A DNA stretch of 64,000 nucleotides from Streptomyces sp. LHD-70. Lineage in GTDB: Bacteria; Actinomycetota; Actinomycetes; Streptomycetales; Streptomycetaceae. The notes under the pieces were generated by a model. It was not told the DNA's origin. It worked only from the letters and a program-made list of their open reading frames with translations, and did not search any database. The position numbers and the translations under genes are program-made. The first letter of the stretch is position 1. The number at the start of each line of letters is the position of its first letter. The DNA is taken from the NCBI RefSeq assembly GCF_031157275.1, contig NZ_JAVIFW010000018.1, positions 1 through 64,000 of the forward strand, in the 5' to 3' direction. This document shows, in pieces, positions 25,622 to 33,863 of this stretch.

Positions 25622-26410
25622 ATGACTCAGGACACGGCGACCCTCGTCGCGGGCGATGCGGAACTGACAGTGCAGGGTGGCAACGGCTGCCGCATCGGGA
25701 GCCTCCGCATCGGCGGCACCGAAGTGCTCAGGCAGGGCGACCACTTCGGCTCCTTCCCCATGGCCCCCTGGTGCGGCCGCACCGAGAACGGCCGGTTCCG
25801 CAACGGCAGCCGGGTGCACGAGCTGCCGATCAACAACCCGCCGCACGCCATCCACGGCACCGTTCGTGACCAGCCCTGGCGCCGGGCGCGCGGCGCCGGG
25901 AACGCCGCGGTGTTCACGTACGACCTGGTCGAGCCGTGGCCGTACGGCGGGCGGGTCACGCAGGTCTTCGAGCTGGAGGAGAACGCCCTGACGGTCCGGA
26001 TGGGCCTGGAGACGTACGGCGACTCCTTCCCGGCGCAGCTCGGCTGGCATCCGTGGTTCCTGCGCAACCTCGGCGGCGAGGACGTGCAGCTCGACTTCGA
26101 CGCGGCCTGGCAGGAGGAGCGCGGCGCTGACCACCTGCCCACCGGCAAGCGCGTCGACCCGCGGCCAGGACCGTGGGACGACTGCTTCGGCATGCCGGAC
26201 GGGGTGGGGGTCACCTTGCGGTGGGCGGAACAGCTGGAGCTGAAGGTCACGAGTCCCTCGGAGTGGGTCGTGATCTACGACGAGCAGCCGGAGGCGGTCT
26301 GCGTCGAGCCCCAGACGGGCCCGCCCAACGGCCTCAACACCCACCCGCGCCTGGTCACGCCGATCGAGCCGCTGGAGGCGTCGATGCGCTGGGACTGGCG
26401 CACGCTCTAG
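25622..26410 (+). CDS. Aldose 1-epimerase (galactose mutarotase-like)
   Basis: The 262-residue product has the mutarotase-like beta-sandwich features: MAPWCGRTENGRF (substrate Arg), NPPHAIHGTVRDQPW (catalytic-type His), FPAQLGWHPWFLRN (second His), and AVCVEPQTGPPNGLNTHP with the catalytic Glu. The reaction is interconversion of alpha and beta anomers of free sugars. Start is ATG 25622 or the overlapping GTG 25619; TAGGGT 7 nt before the GTG again suggests a leaderless message. It is followed by a mosaic intergenic repeat. Confidence 0.88.
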   Translation: MTQDTATLVAGDAELTVQGGNGCRIGSLRIGGTEVLRQGDHFGSFPMAPWCGRTENGRFRNGSRVHELPINNPPHAIHGTVRDQPWRRARGAGNAAVFTYDLVEPWPYGGRVTQVFELEENALTVRMGLETYGDSFPAQLGWHPWFLRNLGGEDVQLDFDAAWQEERGADHLPTGKRVDPRPGPWDDCFGMPDGVGVTLRWAEQLELKVTSPSEWVVIYDEQPEAVCVEPQTGPPNGLNTHPRLVTPIEPLEASMRWDWRTL

Positions 26411-26417
26411 CCCGCCT

Positions 26418-26575
26418 GCCCCGCCCTTAAGGGGCGCGGGGAACTGCGCGACCAGCCACGACGGCGCGCCAGCCGAAGCACGACGCAAAGAGAGCCCCTC
26501 TGGGGGCACCTCCCAGCGGTAGCTGGGGGAGATTGAGGAGCGGGGGTCCGGGGGCGGAGCCCCCAGGGCGGTACG
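26418..26575. repeat. Streptomyces mosaic intergenic repeat (copy 1)
   Basis: Three modules can be read: AAGGGGCGCGGGGAACTGCG, running on into CGACCAGCCACGACGGCGC (module B); the hairpin CTCCCAGCGGTAGCTGGGGGAG (written here as CTCCCAGC/GCTGGGGGAG, module D); and GGGTCCGGGGGCGGAGCCCC (module A). Modules A and B recur at 63838-64000 and A at 59492-59578. Such modules are scattered between Streptomyces genes and their hairpins can act as terminators, here between the epimerase gene and pyrE. Confidence 0.8.
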
Positions 26576-26607
26576 GGCACACCGGCGGCCCACTTAAGCT
26601 GACAACC

Positions 26608-27156
26608 ATGAGTGACGTACGCGGCGAGCTGCTGCAGCAGATCAAGGACAAGGCCGTGGTGCACGGCAAGGTGACGCTCTCCTCGGGCATCGAGGCCGAC
26701 TACTACGTGGACCTGCGCCGCATCACCCTCGACGGCGAGGCGGCCCCCCTGGTCGGCCAGGTGCTCCTGGACCTCACGGCCGAGCTGGACTTCGACGCCG
26801 TCGGCGGCCTGACCATGGGCGCCGACCCCGTCGCCGCGTCGATGCTGCACGCCGCCGCCGCGCGCGGAAAGCGCTTGGACGCGTTCGTGGTCCGCAAGGC
26901 CGCCAAGGCGCACGGCCTGCAGCGCCGCGTCGAGGGCCCGGACATCAAGGGCCGCCGCGTCCTCGTCGTCGAGGACACCTCCACCACCGGCGGCTCCCCG
27001 CTGGCCGCCGTCGAGGCCGTGCGCGAGGCCGGCGCCGAGGTCGTGGGCGTCGCGACGATCGTGGACCGCGCCACCGGCGCCGCCGAGAAGATCACCGAGG
27101 GCGCCGGCGTCCCGTACCTCTTCGCGTACTCGAAGGACGAGCTGGGCCTCGACTGA
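26608..27156 (+). CDS. pyrE: Orotate phosphoribosyltransferase
   Basis: PyrE joins orotate to PRPP to give OMP in pyrimidine synthesis. The 182-residue sequence has LSSGIEADYYVDLRRITL, GGLTMGADPVAASM, the catalytic-loop segment VRKAAKAHGLQRRVEG and the PRPP-binding motif RVLVVEDTSTTGGSPL. Start ATG 26608 gives the standard MSDVRGELLQQI. A TAAGCT hexamer 7 nt upstream suggests a leaderless transcript. It stands upstream of fba with a 143-bp gap. Confidence 0.96.
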   Translation: MSDVRGELLQQIKDKAVVHGKVTLSSGIEADYYVDLRRITLDGEAAPLVGQVLLDLTAELDFDAVGGLTMGADPVAASMLHAAAARGKRLDAFVVRKAAKAHGLQRRVEGPDIKGRRVLVVEDTSTTGGSPLAAVEAVREAGAEVVGVATIVDRATGAAEKITEGAGVPYLFAYSKDELGLD

Positions 27157-27299
27157 CGGGTGTACCGGGCGGTCGCACCGAGCCGGCCGGAGAGTCTGGA
27201 AGGATGGGGGCGACGATGACGTCGCCCCCTCAATGAACCTCCGTGAGGGGCCCTCCGGTCAGGGCCACACTTACACCGCACATCACAAGGAGCGGCCAG

Positions 27300-28322
27300 A
27301 TGCCCATCGCAACCCCCGAGGTCTACGCCGAGATGCTGGACCGGGCGAAGGCAGGCAAGTTCGCCTACCCGGCCATCAACGTCACCTCCTCCCAGACCCT
27401 GCATGCCGCCCTGCGAGGCTTCGCGGAGGCCGAGAGCGACGGCATCATCCAGATCTCCACCGGTGGTGCGGAGTTCCTGGGCGGTCAGTACAACAAGGAC
27501 ATGGTGACCGGCGCCGTCGCCCTCGCGGAGTACGCGCACATCGTCGCCAAGAAGTACGACGTCACCGTCGCGCTGCACACCGACCACTGCCCGAAGGACA
27601 AGCTCGACGGGTACGTACGCCCGCTGCTCGACGTCTCCGCCGAGCGCGTCGCCAAGGGTGACAACCCGCTGTTCCAGTCGCACATGTGGGACGGCTCCGC
27701 CGAGACCCTCGCCGACAACCTGGCCATCGGCCAGGAGCTGCTCGAGAAGGCCCGCGCCGCCAAGATCATCCTTGAGGTGGAGATCACCCCGACCGGCGGC
27801 GAGGAGGACGGCGTCACGCACGAGATCAACGACGAGCTGTACACCACCGTCGACGACGCGCTGCGCACCGCCGAGGCCCTCGGCCTGGGCGAGAAGGGCC
27901 GGTACCTCCTGGCCGCGTCCTTCGGCAACGTCCACGGCGTCTACAAGCCGGGCAACGTCGTGCTCCGCCCCGAGCTCCTGAAGGACCTGCAGCAGGGCGT
28001 CGGCGAGAAGTACGGCAAGACCTCCCCGTTCGACTTCGTCTTCCACGGCGGCTCCGGCTCCACGGCCGAGGAGATCGCCACGGCGCTCGAGAACGGCGTC
28101 GTGAAGATGAACCTCGACACGGACACGCAGTACGCCTTCACGCGTCCCGTCGCGGACCACATGTTCAAGAACTACGACGGCGTCCTGAAGGTCGACGGCG
28201 AGGTCGGCAACAAGAAGACGTACGACCCGCGCACCTGGGGCAAGCTTGCCGAGGCGGGCATGGCTGCGCGCGTGGGCGAGGCCTGCGCCGCGCTGCGCTC
28301 GGCCGGCACCAAGCTGAAGTAG
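27300..28322 (+). CDS. fba: Class II fructose-bisphosphate aldolase
   Basis: This zinc-dependent glycolytic enzyme cleaves fructose-1,6-bisphosphate to DHAP and glyceraldehyde-3-phosphate. The 340-residue protein has FAYPAINVTSSQTLHAAL, the zinc/catalytic motif ALHTDHCPKDKLDGYV, LEVEITPTGGEEDG, LAASFGNVHGVYKPGNV, and the phosphate-binding FHGGSGSTAEEI and VKMNLDTDTQYAFTRP. ATG 27300 has AAGGAG upstream. A clear terminator follows at 28342. Confidence 0.97.
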   Translation: MPIATPEVYAEMLDRAKAGKFAYPAINVTSSQTLHAALRGFAEAESDGIIQISTGGAEFLGGQYNKDMVTGAVALAEYAHIVAKKYDVTVALHTDHCPKDKLDGYVRPLLDVSAERVAKGDNPLFQSHMWDGSAETLADNLAIGQELLEKARAAKIILEVEITPTGGEEDGVTHEINDELYTTVDDALRTAEALGLGEKGRYLLAASFGNVHGVYKPGNVVLRPELLKDLQQGVGEKYGKTSPFDFVFHGGSGSTAEEIATALENGVVKMNLDTDTQYAFTRPVADHMFKNYDGVLKVDGEVGNKKTYDPRTWGKLAEAGMAARVGEACAALRSAGTKLK

Positions 28323-28341
28323 TAGTACTTCTTCACAGTCC

Positions 28342-28375
28342 AGGGCCCGGCCTCCCGACACGGGGGCCGGGCCCT
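28342..28375 (+). terminator. Terminator of fba
   Basis: AGGGCCCGGCC (28342-28352) pairs with its perfect complement at 28365-28375 around a 12-nt loop, 19 bp after the stop codon. Confidence 0.85.
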
Positions 28376-28493
28376 GCTGCGTACCGGCCGGAGTGGTCCC
28401 CGTGCAGCCGGAGTCGTCCCCGTACTCCTGGTCTGCCGCCGGAGTTATCCACAGGCTGAGCCCGTCCGCGGAGCGACAAGGCAGACTTGGGGC

Positions 28494-28907
28494 ATGTCCA
28501 TTCACGAGAACCTCCTCGGGGGCCCGCCCCCGACCCACCTGCCCGACGACCCCGAGCCCCGAGAACTCCTCGCGGGCGGTACGGCAGCCGCGGACGTCGC
28601 CGCCAAGTACCCGTCGTCCTCGCTGGCCTGGGCCCGTCTCGCCGACGAGGCCTTCGAGCGCGGCAGCACCGTCGAGTCGTACGCCTACGCCCGTACGGGA
28701 TACCACCGCGGCCTCGACGCCCTGCGCCGCGCCGGCTGGAAGGGCCACGGCCCGGTGCCGTGGGAGCACGAGCCGAACCGCGGCTTCCTGCGCGCCCTGC
28801 ACGGCCTCGCGCGCGCCGCGCAGGTCATCGGCGAGCAGGAGGAGTACGAGCGCTGCGCGACCTTCCTGCGGGAGTCGTCCGAGACGGCCGCGGAGACGCT
28901 GGGCTGA
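28494..28907 (+). CDS. DUF3151 family protein
   Basis: This 137-residue conserved actinomycete protein has family segments ENLLGGPPPTHLPDDPEP, YPSSSLAWARLADEAFE, ESYAYARTGYHRGLDALRR and GPVPWEHEPNRGFLRALHGL. The helical pattern resembles a TPR-like bundle, but its function is unknown. CAGACT 6 nt before the ATG is a possible -10 box of a leaderless message. The 161 bp to kynA hold no clear feature apart from an AAGGAGA ribosome site. Confidence 0.85.
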   Translation: MSIHENLLGGPPPTHLPDDPEPRELLAGGTAAADVAAKYPSSSLAWARLADEAFERGSTVESYAYARTGYHRGLDALRRAGWKGHGPVPWEHEPNRGFLRALHGLARAAQVIGEQEEYERCATFLRESSETAAETLG

Positions 28908-29068
28908 CATCCGGCGGGCCGGTGTCAAGGCCTGCCTGGTCGCCGTGACCAGGCAGGTCTTGCCGGACCGGGGGAGGATTGCGGAGGATGCCGGGTGGGG
29001 ACCGGGGCCCCCGTGCCGGCATCGGCAGGGGCGGACCGCTACCCGGAGCAGGCACCAAGGAGACAGCG

Positions 29069-29914
29069 ATGTCCCACGAGGCGGAAGCAACGGCCGGGGA
29101 GATCCCCGAGGCCCCGCATCTCGACTTCGCAGGCACCACGCCGTACGAGGACTATGTACAGGCGGATGTCCTCACCCATCTGCAGCACCCCCTCTCCGAC
29201 GACCCCGGTGAGATGGTCTTCCTCGTCACCACGCAGGTGATGGAGCTGTGGTTCACCGTGATCGTGCACGAGTGGGAGACCGCCGCGACGGCCCTGCGCC
29301 AGGACGACCTGGGCACGGCGGTGGCCGCGCTCAAGCGCAGCGTCCGTGAGCTGGAGGCGCTCAACGCCTCCTGGAAGCCGCTCGGGCATCTCACGCCCGC
29401 GCAGTTCAACTCGTACCGCAGCGCGCTCGGCGACGGCTCCGGCTTCCAGTCGGCGATGTACCGGCGGATGGAGTTCCTCCTCGCCGAGAAGTCCGCGTCG
29501 ATGCTCGTCCCGCACCGCGGCGCCCCGCGCGTGCACGCGGAGCTGGAGAAGGCGCTGCACGAGCCGAGCCTGTACGACGAGGTCGTCCGGCTCCTCGGGC
29601 GCCGCGGCTTCGACATCCCGGAGGCCGTCCTGAACCGCGACGTGTCGCAGCGGTACGAGCCGTCGCCCGAGGTGGAGGCGGTCTGGACGGCGGTGTACGC
29701 CGGGGACCAGGACGGCGAACTGGTGCGCCTGGGCGAGGCGTTGACGGATGTCGGCGAGCTGGTGTGGCGCTGGCGCAACGACCATCTGGTGGCGACCCGC
29801 CGGGCCATGGGCTCCAAGGCCGGTACGGGCGGTTCCGCCGGAGTGGCCTGGCTGGAGAAGCGGGCCCGCAAGAACGTGTTCCCCGAGCTCTGGACGGCGC
29901 GCAGTCATGTCTGA
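29069..29914 (+). CDS. kynA: Tryptophan 2,3-dioxygenase
   Basis: This heme enzyme opens the indole ring of L-tryptophan to N-formylkynurenine. The 281-residue protein shows TPYEDYVQADVLTHLQHPL, the helix FLVTTQVMELWFTVIVHEWE with the substrate-side residues and His, NSYRSALGDGSGFQSAMYR and the C-terminal WRWRNDHLVATRRAMGSKAG with the heme-ligand-type His, then GTGGSAGVAWL. ATG 29069 has AAGGAGA upstream. Its end overlaps kynU by 8 bp, so the first and third pathway steps are coupled. Confidence 0.97.
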   Translation: MSHEAEATAGEIPEAPHLDFAGTTPYEDYVQADVLTHLQHPLSDDPGEMVFLVTTQVMELWFTVIVHEWETAATALRQDDLGTAVAALKRSVRELEALNASWKPLGHLTPAQFNSYRSALGDGSGFQSAMYRRMEFLLAEKSASMLVPHRGAPRVHAELEKALHEPSLYDEVVRLLGRRGFDIPEAVLNRDVSQRYEPSPEVEAVWTAVYAGDQDGELVRLGEALTDVGELVWRWRNDHLVATRRAMGSKAGTGGSAGVAWLEKRARKNVFPELWTARSHV

Positions 29915-31118
29915 GACCGAGGCCCTGCTGGACAGGGCGGCCAAGCTGGACAAGGCCGATGAACTGGCCGTGCTGCGCGAGCAGTTCGTGCTCGACGAGG
30001 TGGTGTACCTCGACGGCAACTCCCTCGGCGCGCTGCCGCGTTCGGTGCCCGGCCGGGTCGCGGACGTCGTGCAGCGCGAGTGGGGGCGCCTTCGCATCCG
30101 CTCCTGGACCGAGTCGGGCTGGTGGACCGCGCCCGAGCGGATCGGCGACCTGGTCGCCCCGCTCGTCGGCGCGGCGGCCGGGCAGATCGTGGTCGGCGAC
30201 TCCACAAGTGTCAATGTCTTCAAGGCGGTTGTGGGCGCTGTCCGGCTGTCGGGCGGGCCCGAGGCGGGGCGGGACGAGATCCTCGTGGACGAGTCCACGT
30301 TCCCCACCGACGGGTACATCGCGCAGTCCGCGGCCCGCCTGACGGGCTGCACGCTGCGCCCGCTCGCCCCGGCGGACGTGCCCGCCGCGGCCGGCCCGCG
30401 CACTGCGGCCGTCCTCGTCAACCACGTCGACTACCGCACCGGGCGCCTGCACGACCTGCCCGGCATCACCGCCGCCGTGCACGCCGCGGGCGCCCTGGTC
30501 GTCTGGGACCTGTGCCACAGCGCGGGCGCCCTGCCGGTGGGACTGGACGAGCACGGCGTCGACCTGGCCGTCGGCTGCACGTACAAGTACCTGAACGGCG
30601 GCCCGGGTTCGCCCGCCTACCTGTACGTCGCGGAGCGCCACCAGGGCGACTTCGACTCGCCGCTGCCCGGCTGGAACTCGCACGCCGAGCCCTTCGGCAT
30701 GCGCCCCGGCTACGCCCCGGCGGACGGCGCGCTGCGCGGCCGCGTGGGCACGCCGGACATCCTGTCGATGCTGGCTCTGGAGGAGTCCCTGAAGGTCTGG
30801 GAGGGCGTGCCGGTCGAGGCGGTACGGGAGAAGTCCCTGGCGCTCACGGACTTCTTCCTGGAGTGCGTCGCGGCGTACGTCCCGGCCGGGCTTGTCGCCT
30901 CGATCACCCCTGAGGTGCACGCCGAGCGCGGCAGCCAGGTCGCACTTCGGTGTGACGGTGCGGACGCCGTGATGGACGACCTGATCGCCCGTGGCGTGGT
31001 CGGTGACTTCCGCGCACCGGACGTCCTCCGCTTCGGCTTCACCCCGCTGTACGTGGGCTTCGCGGAGGTCGAGCGGGCGGCCCGGGTGCTGGGCGAGGTG
31101 CTGCACGGCCGGTCGTAG
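29907..31118 (+). CDS. kynU: Kynureninase
   Basis: This PLP enzyme cleaves kynurenine to anthranilate and alanine. The 403-residue sequence contains VVYLDGNSLGALPRS, GQIVVGDSTSVNVFKAV, VDESTFPTDGYIAQSA, LVNHVDYRTGRLHDL, VVWDLCHSAGALPVGL and the PLP-lysine motif VGCTYKYLNGGPGSPAYLY. The ATG lies inside the end of kynA. The following gene is a probable formamidase, which completes tryptophan to anthranilate. The gap 31119-31289 carries a tandem repeat. Confidence 0.97.
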   Translation: MSETEALLDRAAKLDKADELAVLREQFVLDEVVYLDGNSLGALPRSVPGRVADVVQREWGRLRIRSWTESGWWTAPERIGDLVAPLVGAAAGQIVVGDSTSVNVFKAVVGAVRLSGGPEAGRDEILVDESTFPTDGYIAQSAARLTGCTLRPLAPADVPAAAGPRTAAVLVNHVDYRTGRLHDLPGITAAVHAAGALVVWDLCHSAGALPVGLDEHGVDLAVGCTYKYLNGGPGSPAYLYVAERHQGDFDSPLPGWNSHAEPFGMRPGYAPADGALRGRVGTPDILSMLALEESLKVWEGVPVEAVREKSLALTDFFLECVAAYVPAGLVASITPEVHAERGSQVALRCDGADAVMDDLIARGVVGDFRAPDVLRFGFTPLYVGFAEVERAARVLGEVLHGRS

Positions 31119-31204
31119 GGGAGCCCGCGCCCTCTGTTCCGGCGAGGGGCGGGTCTGGGGAAGGATCACCCCCGGACCCGCCCCTCACCGCCGGACCCGC
31201 CCCG

Positions 31205-31266
31205 GACCTGCGGAACCGGCCCCCGGACCCGCGGAACCGGCCCTGGATCCGCGGAACAGGCCCTGC
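31205..31266. repeat. Imperfect tandem repeat of about 21 bp between kynU and the hydrolase
   Basis: Three units of the form GGACC(T/C)GCGGAACCGGCCC follow one another: near 31205, 31226 and 31246, the last as GGATCCGCGGAACAGGCCCT. The array has no coding potential. It separates the two genes without an obvious terminator. Confidence 0.7.
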
Positions 31267-31289
31267 TCTCACCGAAAGGCTGCACCACC

Positions 31290-32171
31290 ATGTCGGACGA
31301 CGCCGAAGAAGAGTCGGCCTTCTCGCACCCCACCGTCGCCCCCGACGCCACCGCGTCCTACGGCGAACACCCCGACCAGGTCGTCGACTTCTACGCACCC
31401 CGCGTCGGCGACGGCCGGCCCGCGCCGCTCGTCGTCGTCCTGCACGGCGGCGCCTGGCGCGCCCCGTACGACCGGCAGCACCTCACGCCGTTCGCGGACT
31501 TCCTGGCGCGCCGCGGCTTCGCGGTCGCCAACGTCGAGTACCGCAGAGGGCCGGGGGACATCCCCCCACAGGGCACGGCCGTGCCGCACCAGGGTGCTCA
31601 GGCGCCGGTGGCGGGGCGCTGGCCGGAGACCTTCGACGACGTGGCGGCCGCGGTCGACGCGCTCCCCGCCCTCGTACCGTCGCACCTGCCGCAGGCCGAT
31701 CCGCGCCGCGTGGTCCTCACCGGCCACTCCGCGGGCGGGCACCTCGCGCTGTGGGCGGCGGCGCGGCACGTGCTGCCCGCGGACTCGCCGTGGCACCTGG
31801 CGCGCCCCACGCCCCTGCGCGGGGTCGTCGCGCTCGCCCCGATCGTGGGCTTCGAGCGGGCGGTGGAGCTCGACGTGTGCGGCGGCGCGCCGGTCCAACT
31901 CCTGGGCGGTAAGGCCAAGTTCGCGGACCGCGTCCCGCTCGCCGACCCGGCGGCGCTGCTCCCCACCGGCATCGCGACCACGCTCGTGCAGGGCCGCACG
32001 GACACGACGGTCCCGTACGAACTGGCCGAGGAGTACGCGGACGCCGCGGCGAAGTCCGGTGAGCTCGTGGGCTGCACGCTCCTGGAAGGCGTCGGCCACT
32101 TCCCGCTGATCGACCCGGCGGCGGACGCGTGCGCGGTGGTGGCGGAGGAGATCGCTCAACTCGCTTTCTGA
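31290..32171 (+). CDS. Alpha/beta hydrolase, probable kynurenine formamidase
   Basis: This 293-residue alpha/beta hydrolase has the HGGxW oxyanion motif (VVLHGGAWRAPYD), the nucleophile elbow VLTGHSAGGHLALW and a late His in LLEGVGHFPLID. HGGxW hydrolases include the arylformamidases that turn N-formylkynurenine into kynurenine. Its position directly after kynA and kynU, with the formamidase step otherwise missing, makes that role likely. The motif is shared with other esterases, so this is context-based inference. An unusual Gln/Pro insert (DIPPQGTAVPHQGAQAPVAG) lies before the nucleophile. Confidence 0.75.
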   Translation: MSDDAEEESAFSHPTVAPDATASYGEHPDQVVDFYAPRVGDGRPAPLVVVLHGGAWRAPYDRQHLTPFADFLARRGFAVANVEYRRGPGDIPPQGTAVPHQGAQAPVAGRWPETFDDVAAAVDALPALVPSHLPQADPRRVVLTGHSAGGHLALWAAARHVLPADSPWHLARPTPLRGVVALAPIVGFERAVELDVCGGAPVQLLGGKAKFADRVPLADPAALLPTGIATTLVQGRTDTTVPYELAEEYADAAAKSGELVGCTLLEGVGHFPLIDPAADACAVVAEEIAQLAF

Positions 32172-32221
32172 GCAGAGAGCAGAGAGCAGAGTCATTTGCT
32201 CAACGGCCACAGCTGCCGCCC

Positions 32222-33724
32222 CTACAACTCCGCGAAAGCGTCGAGGAGTCCGGCCGCCACCCCCACATCCTCCGTGAGCGGGCGGTCCGCGAAGTCGTCC
32301 GGGAGGGCGCGGTCCGCGAGGGCGAAGGCGTGGCCGACCGGGAGGTCGGGGTCGACGGGTCGGCCGCGCAGGCGCAAGGCCCGTACGGCGGAGACCAGTT
32401 CGCAGCCGACGACGAGCCGGTAGGGCTCTTCGGTGCGCAAGGTCTGGCGGGCGGCGAGGGAGGCGAAGCTGGCCTGTTCCTCGACGCCGCGCGAGAGCAC
32501 GGCGTGGCCGAGGGAGGCGGGCGCGGAGAAGGCCCGCAGGTCGCCGAGGGCCGCCCCGGCGGCGTACTCCAGGATCATCGTGCCGGAAGCGGCCGGCGCA
32601 CCGTCGGCGAGGAAGGGCCGCAGGCCGGTGTACGCGGGTTCGTTGAGGGCGGCGAGCCGGGACGTGGAGAGCCGGGCGGTCTGCACCAGGGCGAGCCTGA
32701 AGTGGTCCAGGTCGAGGGCGAGTTGGGCGAGGTAGAAGCCGCCGTGGTGGTAGGCGGCGCGGTTGGCCGCGGAGATCAGCGGGTTCTCGGCGGCGGCGTT
32801 GATCTCCACCTGGAGAGTGCGCTCCAGGGCATCGGCGGCGTCCTGTGCGGGCCCGTGCACCTGCGGCAGGACCCGGAAGCCGTACGGGTCCTGGATGCGG
32901 TCCTGCGGAGGTGCGGGCCGGTCGGCGGCGCCGAGGAGGTAGCGGCTGCGGCGGGCCACGGCGTACGAACCGGGGTGCGGGCGGGCCGCGTGCACCGGCT
33001 CCGCGTACGCCTCGTAGGAGCCGTCGACGGCGAGCAGCGAGAGGGCGCCGACGACCTGGGTGGCGGCGAGCAGGCGGCGTGCGGCGTCGAGGGCGAGCGC
33101 GGACTGGCCGAGGGTGAGGGCGTTGCTGCTGATCAGGGCGAGGGCGTCGTTGTTCTCCAGGGCGAGCGGGGCCGGCGGGGTGCCGCCCTCCCACTGATGC
33201 TCACCGGCGAGGGCCAGGCCGACCTGGGAGAGCGCCGCGATGTCGCCGGTGCCGACGGAGCCGAACTCGTGCACCACCGGCTGCGCGCCCGCGTCGAGCG
33301 CCTCGCACAGGGCGGTGACGACGGTGGGGCGCAGGCCCGCACCCCCGGCGAGGATCTGGTTGGCGCGCACGGCGAGCATCGCGCGGACCTCGCGCGCGGG
33401 CAGCGGCTCGCCGATCGCGCCGGCGTGGGAGCGGAGGAGCCGAAGGCCGTGTTCGGCGGCGGCCCCGGTGGGCACGCTCTCGTTCCGGTTGGCGCCGACG
33501 CCGGTCGAGCGGCCGTAGACCCGCCCCGATGCGGCCAGGCTCAGGGCGGCGTGCCAGGATTCCTCGGCGCGCCGCATCGCCGCGGCGTCGGGCACGGGCC
33601 GTGCGGTGCCGTCGGCGAGTCGGACGACATCGGCGGCCGGCAGGTTCGCACCGTCGAGGACGACGTCGGCGGGCACCGCCATCGAGCCGGGTCCGCCCGG
33701 TCCTTCCGGCATGTGAGACGACAT
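32222..33724 (-). CDS. Aromatic amino acid lyase family protein lacking the MIO triad
   Basis: This 500-residue protein aligns with the HAL/PAL/TAL superfamily over its full length: RVYGRSTGVGANRNESV, LRSHAGAIGEPLP, EFGSVGTGDIAALSQVGLAL, LALENNDALALISSNALTLG and DHFRLALVQTARLSTSRL. Active members build the MIO cofactor from Ala-Ser-Gly in GSVGASGDLAPL. Here this reads GSVG-TGDIAAL (T159, G160), one residue short and without the serine, so standard MIO chemistry should be impossible. It may be a MIO-independent enzyme or a pseudoenzyme. The start is ATG 33724, or GTG 33727, 8 nt after GGAGG. It converges on the kynurenine operon. Confidence 0.8.
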   Translation of the reverse strand: MSSHMPEGPGGPGSMAVPADVVLDGANLPAADVVRLADGTARPVPDAAAMRRAEESWHAALSLAASGRVYGRSTGVGANRNESVPTGAAAEHGLRLLRSHAGAIGEPLPAREVRAMLAVRANQILAGGAGLRPTVVTALCEALDAGAQPVVHEFGSVGTGDIAALSQVGLALAGEHQWEGGTPPAPLALENNDALALISSNALTLGQSALALDAARRLLAATQVVGALSLLAVDGSYEAYAEPVHAARPHPGSYAVARRSRYLLGAADRPAPPQDRIQDPYGFRVLPQVHGPAQDAADALERTLQVEINAAAENPLISAANRAAYHHGGFYLAQLALDLDHFRLALVQTARLSTSRLAALNEPAYTGLRPFLADGAPAASGTMILEYAAGAALGDLRAFSAPASLGHAVLSRGVEEQASFASLAARQTLRTEEPYRLVVGCELVSAVRALRLRGRPVDPDLPVGHAFALADRALPDDFADRPLTEDVGVAAGLLDAFAEL

Positions 33725-33800
33725 CACGCGCAAATCCTCCGTTCCGGGGCACTGCGTCTTGGCCGGTGAACGTTCGTAACCGGCGATTTACGTCGGGCCA

Positions 33801-33829
33801 TTGACAACTTATTCAGCCACCAAGACTCT
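33801..33829 (+). promoter_or_regulatory. Predicted promoter of the osmoprotectant ABC operon
   Basis: A perfect TTGACA (33801-33806) is followed after 17 bp by GACTCT (33824-33829), with a local AT-rich stretch. The ABC ATPase ATG lies 35 bp downstream. Confidence 0.6.
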
Positions 33830-33863
33830 GCATGAGCATATGCAGCCGGGCAAGGGGCCAGTG

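Noticed and set aside
28445..28453. DnaA-box match TTATCCACA
   Set aside because: It is a single copy without companion boxes, dnaA or dnaN, so it does not indicate an origin.
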